From positions 62,001 to 126,000 of the forward strand of contig CAVUWK010000006.1 in NCBI GenBank assembly GCA_963745175.1: 64,000 nt of DNA. The letters run 5' to 3'. Position 1 is the stretch's first letter. The number at the start of each line of letters is the position of its first letter. This DNA comes from Bog-473 sp963745175. Its GTDB lineage: Bacteria; Actinomycetota; Acidimicrobiia; Acidimicrobiales; RAAP-2. The notes under the pieces were generated by a model. It searched no databases, had not been told where the DNA came from, and saw nothing but the letters and a program-made list of their open reading frames with translations. This document shows positions 54,106-61,413 of this stretch, one piece after another. A program made the translations under genes and the position numbers.

Positions 54106-55205
54106 GTGGACTTCACGTACGACGACGAGCAGCTCGCGCTGCAGGACGTGGCGCGCGGCGCGCTCGAGCGCGAGTGCGGGCCCGACGTGGTGCGCCAGCT
54201 GGCCGACGACCCCGACGGCATCACGCCGGCGCTGTGGTCGACGCTGGTCGAGCTCGGGTTGGACGGGCCTGCTCGTGCCCGAGGAGCACGGCGGCAGCGG
54301 CGCCGGGCCTGCTCGAGACGTGCGTCGTCCTCGAGCAGATGGGCCGCATTCCGCTGCCCGGTCCCTTCTTCTCGTCGGCGGTCGCGGCGACCCTGGCCGC
54401 GCGGGCCCTGGGCGCGACGGAGTTGCTGGGCGACCTGGCCTCGGGCGCCCGGCGGGGCACGGTGGCGCTGGGCGAGCAGGGCCACGGGGAGCCGCTCGCA
54501 GACGGTGCGGACCAGGGCGCGGCGCAAGGGCGCGCAGTGGGTCCTGACCGGCGAGAAGCCCGCGGTCGTCGACGGGCACACGGCGGACTGGGCCATCGTC
54601 GTGGCGCGCAGCGAGGAGGGCGTGCGCTCCTACCTGCTCGAGTCGCCCGGCGGCGAGCTCGTCCCCTCGCTCGACCCCACCCGCAAGCTGGCCCGCCTCG
54701 TCCTCGACGACACGCCCGGTCGTCCCGCTGGGGCCGTCGGGCAACCAGACGGGACTGTGGCAGCGGGTCCAGGACGACATGGCCGTCGCGCTGGCGGCGG
54801 AGACCGTCGGGGCCGCCGACCGGGCCCTGGCCGAGGCGATCGCGCTACACGTCCGAGCGGATCGTCTTCGACAAGCCGGTCGCCACGTACCAGACGGTGC
54901 GCCACCGGCTGGTCGAGATGTTCCAGCAGGTCGAGATGGCCCGGGCCGGCTTCCAGTTCGCCGCCTGGGCGTCGGACACCGAGGCGCCCGAGCGGGCCCA
55001 GTCGGCGGCCATGGCCGCCAGCTACGCGGCCGAGGCCGGGGTGCGGGTGACCGGTGACGACATCCAGCTGCACGGCGGCGTCGGGTTCACCTGGGCCAAC
55101 GACGCCCACTTCCTCTTCAAGCGGGTGAAGCAGAACGAGCTCCTCTCGGGCGGCGCCGGCGCGCAGCGCCACCGGCTGGCGACGCTCTTCATCGAGTCGG
55201 CATGA
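54106..55205 (+). CDS. Acyl-CoA dehydrogenase (FadE27-size), about five apparent insertions
   Basis: About 365 residues. GTG 54106 (VDFTYDDEQLALQDVARGALE) follows GGGGAGG. Conserved pieces appear in successive frames: LLVPEEHGGSGAG, LLETCVVLEQMGRIPLPGPF, WVLTGEKPAVVDGHTADWAIVVARSEEG, MAVALAAETVGAADRALAEAI, YTSERIVFDKPVATYQTVRHRLVEM, HGGVGFTWANDAHFLFKR. Shifts lie near 54268, 54306, 54510, 54722 and 54846. The stop overlaps the acyl-CoA ligase ATG. Likely the smaller subunit of a heterotetramer. Confidence 0.83.
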
Positions 55206-56832
55206 CCACGTTCGAGCTGCGCCCGATGCCGGCCGAGCTGGCCGAGCGCTACCTGGCCGAGGGAGCGTGGGACGACCGCACGCTCGGGGAGTTCCTGCGC
55301 GACGCCCTCCTCGAGGACCCGACGCGCCGCTTCCGCATCTGGTCGCCCACGCATCCCCACCTCGGGACCGTCGGCGAGGTCTACGAGGAGTCGCTGCGCG
55401 TGGCCGGCGGGCTGCGCGCCCTCGGGCTCGGGCCGGGCGACGTCGTCGCCTTCCAGCTGCCCAACTGGGTCGAGGCGGCCATCACCTTCTACGCCTGCAC
55501 CATGCTCGGGGTGACGCTGGTGCCGATCGTGCACTTCTACGGGCCCAAGGAGGTCGGCTTCATCCTCCGCCAGAGCGGGGCCCGTGCGCTGATCATCGTG
55601 TCGCGCATCGGCCAGCGCGACTACCTGGCCGACCTGGCGACCGTCCGCGACGGGTTGGACGAACCTGGAGCACGTCGTGGTGGTGGGCGAGAGCGGCGAC
55701 GGGGCGCCCGGCGACGTGCCGCTTCGACGACCTGCGCCGCGCCGAGCCCATCGACGGCCCGGTCGCACGTCGACCCCGACGGCGCCGCGGTCATCGGCTA
55801 CACGTCGGGCACCACGGCCGACCCCAAGGGGGTCGTGCACACGCACCGCACCCTGGGCTGCGAGGTGCGCCAGCTGTCCGGGCACCAGGCCAGTGCGCGA
55901 CCGGCCCAACCTGGTGGGCGCGCCGGTCGGCCACGCCATCGGGATGCTGGGCGGCCTGCTCTGCCCGCTGGTCAGCGGGCGGCCCATCTACATGATCGAC
56001 GGCTGGGACCCGCCCACGGTCCTCGACGCCATGGTGGAGGAGCAGATCGCCGCCGGCAGCGGCTCGACCTACTTCTTCACCAGCCTGCTCGACTGCCCCG
56101 GGTTCGGCCCCGAGCACGTGGAGCTCATGCGCTACGTCGGGCTGGGCGGCTCGCCCATCCCCAACGCGGTGGCCGAGCGGGCGGACGAGCTCGGGATCTC
56201 GCTGGTGCGCTCGTACGGCTCGACCGAGCACCCGTCGGTGACGGGGTCCCAGCACGACGTGCGCCAAGGAGAAGCGCATCCACACCGACGGCCGGCCGAT
56301 GGACTGGGTCGAGATCCGGACGGTCGACGAGGACGGTCACGACGTCGCGGTCGGCCAGCCCGGCGAGATCCTCAGCCGGGGACCGGACCGCTTCGCCGGC
56401 TACACCGACCCCGCGCTGTCGGCCGAGGCGATCGACGCGGACGGCTGGTTCCGCACCGGGGACATCGGCGTGATCGACGCCGACGGCTACCTGACGATCA
56501 CGGACCGCGTGAAGGACATCATCATCCGCGGCGGCGAGAACGTGAGCGCGGCCGAGGTCGAGCAGCTCCTGGCCCACATGAAGGGCGTGGCCGAGGTGGC
56601 GGTGGTGGCCGCCCCCGACGAGCGGCTCGGCGAGCACGGCTGCGCCTTCTTCCGCATGCAGCCGGGCAGCGAGCCCCCCGACCTCGAGGCGGTGCGGGCG
56701 CACCTGGCCGCCGCGGGCCTGACCCGCCAGAAGTGGCCCGAGGAGCTCCGCGTCGTCGACGAGCTGCCGCGGACACCTTCGGGGAAGGTCCAGAAGTTCG
56801 TCCTGCGCGAGCAGCTGCGGGCCGGGCGGTGA
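55202..56832 (+). CDS. AMP-forming acyl-CoA synthetase, about five apparent insertions
   Basis: About 542 residues. MTTFELRPMPAELAERYLAEGAWDD; VVAFQLPNWVEAAITFYACTMLG; AMP-binding P-loop IGYTSGTTADPKGVVHTHRTL; VRSYGSTEHPSVTGS; the hinge/adenylate region DGWFRTGDIGVIDADGYLTITDRVKDIIIRGGENVSAAEVE; catalytic Lys in TPSGKVQKF. Shifts near 55665, 55721, 55766, 55893 and 56268. Activates a carboxylic acid to its CoA ester; coupled to the acyl-CoA dehydrogenase, so ligase and dehydrogenase work in sequence. Confidence 0.87.
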
Positions 56833-56936
56833 ACGCGCGGCGCCACCGTCAGCCGAAGAATCCGGCGCTCGGCGGATGGGGGAGGTACGCTCCAACCGGC
56901 GTTCCCAAACAGTACAAGCCCAGGTCAGGTGACCAC

Positions 56937-57368
56937 ATGCGCTCCCGGATCCCCAAGCAGCAGATCGACCTCCTCAAGGAGGTGCCGCTCTTCTCCAGCT
57001 GCTCGCAGGGCGAGCTCCGCGCCATCGCGCAACTCGGCACGCCGGTCAGCGTCGAAAAGGGCGAGCTCCTGACCGCCAAGGGCTCGGTCGGCCGCGAGTT
57101 CTTCCTCGTCCTCTCCGGCGTGGCGTCGTGCCGGCTGGGAAAGCGGGAGGTGGCGGAGTTCACCACCGGGGGGTACTTCGGCGAGCTCGCCCTCCTGCAG
57201 GGCGGCATCCGCACGGCGGACGTCGTGGCGGAGACGGACATGGAGCTGCTGGTCCTCGACGCCCGCGAGTTCCGGTCGATGTTGATGACGACGCCGGGCA
57301 TCGGGGTGAAGATGCTGGCCCGCCTGGCCGAGCGCCTCGCCGACGCCGACGCGCACTACAGCAACTAA
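56937..57368 (+). CDS. Stand-alone cyclic-nucleotide-binding domain protein
   Basis: 143 residues. cNMP-binding fold: VPLFSSCSQGELRAIAQLGTPVSVEKGELLTAKGSVGREFFLVLSGVASC and the phosphate-cassette-like GGYFGELALLQGGIRTADVVAETDMELLVLD. Ends soon after the C-helix, without the HTH of Crp/Fnr regulators, so it is not a DNA-binding protein by itself. Similar short proteins bind cAMP and regulate partners, for example protein acetyltransferases in mycobacteria that control acyl-CoA synthetases; no such domain is present here. A 12-bp inverted repeat (GGTCA-GG-TGACC, 56923-56934) lies just before the ATG. Its stop overlaps the next gene. Confidence 0.8.
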   Translation: MRSRIPKQQIDLLKEVPLFSSCSQGELRAIAQLGTPVSVEKGELLTAKGSVGREFFLVLSGVASCRLGKREVAEFTTGGYFGELALLQGGIRTADVVAETDMELLVLDAREFRSMLMTTPGIGVKMLARLAERLADADAHYSN

Positions 57369-57865
57369 ACGCGACCCTCGAGGACCTCTTTCATCAGGCG
57401 CAGCTCCTTCGCTGATCTGCTCCAGGCTGCCGGCCGCGGCCGCGGCACCACGTCGTCGGGAAGCCCGTCGGGCAGCGTGACCCAGAGCGTCAGCGTGGCT
57501 TCGCACCCGCCATCGTCGAGCGGGCGCACCACGAACTCCTCGTAGGCCTCGCTGGCGCCGGCCATGCCGGCGGCCACGAGCGTCGGCGCGACGGCGTCGA
57601 CGGTCCACAGCTCGACGGGGTGCTGCACGCCGGGCCGCCGGGGGTCGGCCAGCCCGAAGGCGTAGCGGGCGCCCGGGCCCGTGCACGCCGCCCGACACCG
57701 TCGGCCTGCCCGTCGGCGACGCGCTGCACGCCGCTGACGTCAGGGTTGTAGCCCGGGAAGGTTGGCGAAGTCGAGGCGGTAGGCCCACACCGTCTCGGCC
57801 GGGACCGTGAAGACGGCGGAGGCGACGGCGGTCGGCGCGGCGGTCGGGCGTGGCAGGCTGGGCAC
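57365..57865 (-). CDS. SRPBCC/polyketide cyclase-like protein, two apparent indels
   Basis: About 165 residues from GTG 57865. VFTVPAETVWAYRLDFANLP, then after an extra base near 57757 GYNPDVSGVQRVADGQAD, and after a further shift near 57685 RYAFGLADP to VQHPVELWTVDAVAPTLVAAGM and YEEFVVRPLDDGGCEATLTLWVTLP. A helix-grip ligand-binding fold like the SRPBCC gene at 16470. Located directly downstream of the TetR gene on the same strand, so perhaps co-regulated. Function unknown. Confidence 0.62.
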
Positions 57866-57883
57866 CGCGGCGCCGTGCGGCGC

Positions 57884-58550
57884 CTACTCCGGGGGCCGGA
57901 GGATGGAGGCCGCCTCGCGGGCCCGGTCGAGGGACAGGGCGGTGAGGTCGTCCCCCTCCTCGCCGAGCACATCGGCGGCGTGCTGGATGAAGATCCCGAC
58001 CACCATGGCGCTGAGGAGCCGGGCCACCGCGGCGGCGCCCGCGCCCCTCGTCGAGGTCGGGACGGTTCTTCTTGACCCAGTCCTCGATGCTCGTCTCGAA
58101 CGAGGCGAAGAGGTCGAGGCCGACGGCACGGGCGGTCGCCTCGCCCCGCATCGCCTCGCCGACCATGAGGCGGACGAAGTCCTCGACCTCGAACATGGAC
58201 GTCATGATCTCGGCCAGGAGCTGGGCCAGGTTCAGCGGCTCGGCGCCGGGTCTGGCGGCGTCGGCGTCCCCGGGCGCCGGCCGGATGGGAAGGAACCCCT
58301 GTTCGATCAGGACCGACTCCAGGAGGTCGCGCTTGGAGGGGAAGTAGTGGTACAGCGAGGCCACGTTGAGGCCGGCGGCGGAGGCCAGGTCCCGCATGCT
58401 CGTGCCGTCGACGCCCCGCTGGGCCATCAGCGTCAGGGCGATCTGCAGGATCCGCCGCCGGGTCGCCGACCCCTCTCCCGGGGGCGTCGCGCCCTGCCCC
58501 GCGGGTGTGCCACCCTCGGGCTCCAGGTCGACGGTCATCTTCGGTCCCAT
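57884..58550 (-). CDS. TetR/AcrR family transcriptional regulator, one apparent insertion
   Basis: About 220 residues from ATG 58550 (ATG 58538 also possible). HTH: TRRRILQIALTLMAQRGVDGTSMRDLASAAGLNVASLYHYFPSKRDLL. Ligand domain with LLAEIMTSMFEVEDFVRLMVGEAMRGE; an extra base near 58045 precedes AVARLLSAMVVGIFIQHAADVLGEEGDDLTAL. Faces the P450 gene across a 194-bp gap that contains tandem AACGATCGTT palindromes and operator site 9. The tandem palindromes are the more likely own operator of this protein. Confidence 0.85.
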
Positions 58551-58653
58551 TTTTCGGTCTCCGACCTCGGGATTTCCAGATGCAGCCCGAGAGCCCCTCC
58601 TCCTGTGGCGTCGCTGCTGCTCCTGGTCGGGAGCCAATGCCCGTCGCTGCCCC

Positions 58654-58683
58654 AACGATCGTTGCGACTCCCCAACGATCGTT
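58654..58683. promoter_or_regulatory. Tandem palindromes AACGATCGTT, centres 20 bp apart
   Basis: Two identical perfect 10-bp palindromes at 58654-58663 and 58674-58683, each preceded by CCCC, spaced about two helical turns. They lie just upstream of a TATACA box (58687-58692). Suits cooperative binding by a TetR-type dimer, probably the divergent regulator at 57884-58550. Confidence 0.5.
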
Positions 58684-58690
58684 TGCTATA

Positions 58691-58708
58691 CATGACACGG
58701 GAGTCAGG
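58691..58708. promoter_or_regulatory. Putative TetR-type operator, site 9 (CATGACA-CGGG-AGTCAGG)
   Basis: TGAC-N6-GTCA retained, overlapping the end of the TATACA box and lying 37 bp before the P450 start, so a bound repressor would cover the transcription start. Confidence 0.55.
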
Positions 58709-58744
58709 TACGACCCGGTGCGACACCCGGAATCTAGGGGGTGG

Positions 58745-60000
58745 ATGGGCAACATGCCAGGAACTGATCGACGGCCGAACTCGACGGCGGTGCCGTTCGA
58801 CCCCTACGAGTTGAAGGACGTCGTCGGGGGCACCATCCGCAACCCCTATCCGGCGCTGCACGCGCTGTGCCGCCAGAGCCCGGTGCACGTCGGGCCGATC
58901 GACCTCGGCGAGGGCGCCGAGATCGCCGACCCGAACAGGCCGGCGCCCGTCACCGTCTTCGGCTTCGACGAGGTCGTCCAGGTGCTGCGCGACAACGAGA
59001 CGTACTCCTCGACCGTCTACGAGGAGGTCATCGGCATGGTGATGGGCCGCACCATCCTGCAGATGGACGAGCCCGAGCACCGCGCCATCCGGACCCTCGT
59101 CGCATCGAGCTTCCGCTCCAAGATGCTGGAGCGCTGGGAGGAGGAGCTCGTCGCGCTCGTCGTCAACGAGCTGATCGACACCTTCATCGACGAGGGCCGC
59201 ACGGATCTCGTGCGGTCCGTGACGTTCAACTTCCCCGTGCAGGTGATCGCCCGCATCCTCGGGCTGCCCGCGAGGACTACCCGACGTTCCAGCGCTGGGC
59301 GCTCGAGCTCACGAGCGTCGCCGCCAACTGGGAGCGGGGCGTGGCCGCCTCGGCGGCGCTGCGCGACTACTTCGCCGACGTCATGGCCGAGCGCCGGGCG
59401 GCGCCGGGCGACGACCTCATCAGCGACCTGGTGCGGGCCGAGGTCGACGGGAGGCACCTGAGCGACGAGGAGATCTTCTCCTTCCTCCGCCTGCTGCTGC
59501 CGGCCGGCGTGGAGACGACCTACCGCGCCTCGGGCAGCCTGCTGTTCGCCCTCCTGCAGGACCGGGCCCAGTTCGACGCGCTCTACGCCGACCGCTCGCT
59601 GTTCGCCCAGGCCTTCGAGGAGGTGGTGCGCTGGGAGCCGCCGGTGACGGTGATCCTGCGCCGGGCCACCCGCGACGCGGAGCTGGCCGGCGTCACCATC
59701 GAGGAGGGCGCCGACCTCGCGCTGCTGATCGGCGCGGCCAACCGCGACGAGCGCAAGTACGCCGACCCGGACCGCTACGACATGTTCCGCGAGCAGCGCC
59801 AGCACGTCGGCTTCGGCTTCGGCGTCCACGTCTGCCTGGGCATGCATCTCGCCCGCATGGAGTCCCGCATCGCCATCAACACGCTCCTCGACCGCCTCGG
59901 GCCCTTCACGTTGGACCCCGACGCCGAGCCGCCGCACATCGAGGGGATGGCCTTCCGCTCGCCGCTCTCCCTGCCGGTGGTGTTCCCCGCCGGGGGGTAG
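58745..60000 (+). CDS. Cytochrome P450, one apparent deletion
   Basis: About 418 residues from ATG 58745 (AGGGGG upstream). I-helix LLLPAGVETTYRASGSLLFALL, ExxR in FEEVVRWEPPV, and heme loop FGFGVHVCLGMHLAR with the thiolate Cys. One base appears missing near 59273 (ILGLP then EDYPTFQRWALE). Soluble bacterial class I type, needing ferredoxin; a 3Fe-4S/4Fe-4S ferredoxin gene follows two genes later. The context of Ltp2-like protein and double acyl-CoA dehydrogenase recalls steroid side-chain hydroxylation, but subfamily (such as CYP125 or CYP142) cannot be set by eye. Confidence 0.9.
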
Positions 60001-60003
60001 TTT
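59998..60003 (+). promoter_or_regulatory. Putative -10 box (TAGTTT), leaderless promoter of the Ltp2-like gene
   Basis: Overlaps the P450 stop codon and ends 7 nt before ATG 60011. Confidence 0.35.
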
Positions 60004-60010
60004 CAGGCCC

Positions 60011-61180
60011 ATGGGCGGCAGAGCCAACCCGCTGCAGGACGCGGCGGCCATCGTGGGCATCGGGCAGACCGAGTTCGCCAAGGAGATCGACCGGCCCGAG
60101 GGCCAGCTGGCCGCCGAGGCCGTCGTGGCTGCGCTGCGCGACGCGGGCATCGCCCCCTCCGAGGTCGACGGCCTGTCCTCGTTCACCATGGAGACGACCG
60201 ACGAGGTCACCATGGCCAAGACGATCGGTGCGGGTGACATCACCTACTTCTCCCAGGTGGGCTTCGGCGGCGGCGCCGGCTGCGCCACCATCGGCCACGC
60301 CGCCATGGCCATCGCCACGGGCCAGGCCGATGTCGTGGTGGCCTGGCGCTCCCGCAAGCGGGGCGCCCGTGCCGCCCGGCCCTGGGCGGCCGCGCCGTCC
60401 CGGCTCCCGATCCAGGCCCAGTGGACCCGCCCCTTCGGCCTCCTGCGCCCCGTCGACGAGGTGGCGATGCTGGCCCGGCGCTACATGTACGAGTACGGCG
60501 GCGGGCGCGAGGACCTGGCCGAGGTCGCCATGGCGGTGCGGGCCCACGCCAACCGCAACCCGGCCGCGCTCATGTACGACAAGCCGATGTCGCGGGACGA
60601 CTACATGGCGGCGCGCTTCGTCAGCGAGCCGCTGTGCCTCTTCGACAATTGCCTCGAGACGGACGGCGCGCTGGCGGCGGTCCTCGTCTCGGCTGAGCGG
60701 GCCCGCGACTGCCCGCAGCCGCCCGCGCTGGTGCACGCCTTCGGGCAGGGGCTGCACCGCCAGCACGAGTCGATGGTCAATTACTACTGCGACGACCCGC
60801 TGACCGGGCCGGCCTGGGCCTGCGCGGCGAAGCTGTGGTCACAGTCGGACATCGGTCCCGCCGACATCGACGTGGCGCAGATCTACGACGCCTTCACGCC
60901 ACTCATCCTGCTGTCGCTCGAGGGCTACGGGTTCTGCCCGCGGGGCGAGGCGCCGGACTTCGTGGCCGACGGGAACCTGCGCTGGGACACGGGCTCGCTG
61001 CCGGTGAACACGTCGGGTGGCGGGCTCTCGGAGGCCTACGTGCACGGGTTCAACCTCGTCACCGAGGGCGTGCGCCAGCTGCGCGGGACCTCGACCAGCC
61101 AGGTCGAGGGGGCGCGGACCTGCCTCGTCACCTCGGGTGAGGGCGTGCCCACCAGCGCCATCGTCCTGCGGGCGGCGTGA
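60011..61180 (+). CDS. Thiolase-like lipid-transfer protein (Ltp2-like retro-aldolase candidate)
   Basis: 389 residues, intact. AAIVGIGQTEFAKEIDRPEGQLAAEAVV, then VGFGGGAGCATIGHAAMAIATG, where the thiolase nucleophile position is Gly. VDEVAMLARRYMYEYGGGREDLAEVAMAVRAHANRNP, DVAQIYDAFTPLILLSLEGYGFC and NTSGGGLSEAYVHGFN are typical of the Ltp2 group. In M. tuberculosis Ltp2 with the DUF35 protein ChsH2 cleaves the C17 side-chain aldol product. No DUF35 gene lies in this stretch, but the DUF35 fusion at 1039 or a gene beyond the window could serve. Overlaps the ferredoxin start. Confidence 0.85.
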   Translation: MGGRANPLQDAAAIVGIGQTEFAKEIDRPEGQLAAEAVVAALRDAGIAPSEVDGLSSFTMETTDEVTMAKTIGAGDITYFSQVGFGGGAGCATIGHAAMAIATGQADVVVAWRSRKRGARAARPWAAAPSRLPIQAQWTRPFGLLRPVDEVAMLARRYMYEYGGGREDLAEVAMAVRAHANRNPAALMYDKPMSRDDYMAARFVSEPLCLFDNCLETDGALAAVLVSAERARDCPQPPALVHAFGQGLHRQHESMVNYYCDDPLTGPAWACAAKLWSQSDIGPADIDVAQIYDAFTPLILLSLEGYGFCPRGEAPDFVADGNLRWDTGSLPVNTSGGGLSEAYVHGFNLVTEGVRQLRGTSTSQVEGARTCLVTSGEGVPTSAIVLRAA

Positions 61181-61413
61181 GCGTGGCCGAGCCGCTCGAG
61201 GTCAGGATCGACTGGGACCGCTGCATGGGGTCGGGGAACTGCGTCTTCTGGGCGCCCGAGACCTTCGACCTCAGCGACGACGGCCATGCCGTCGTGGTGG
61301 ATGCGGCGGCCACCGAGGAGGAGCGGCTGCGCATCGCCGCGCAGGGTTGCCCGGTCGGCGCCATCTCGCTCTGGCGCGCCGGCGCCGAGGTCCCGCTCGA
61401 GGAAGGGGCGTAA
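61177..61413 (+). CDS. Single-cluster ferredoxin (3Fe-4S type), P450 partner
   Basis: 78 residues from GTG 61177, inside the preceding stop. RIDWDRCMGSGNCVFWAPETFDL and AAQGCPVGAISLW give the CxxxxxC...CP pattern of small 3Fe-4S ferredoxins that feed actinobacterial P450s. Located between the Ltp2-like and double acyl-CoA dehydrogenase genes. Stop overlaps the next start (TAATG). Confidence 0.9.
   Translation: MSVAEPLEVRIDWDRCMGSGNCVFWAPETFDLSDDGHAVVVDAAATEEERLRIAAQGCPVGAISLWRAGAEVPLEEGA

Noticed and set aside
57735..57746. CTGACGTCAG palindrome as a tenth operator
   Set aside because: It has no 6-bp centre and lies inside the coding region of the SRPBCC-like gene.
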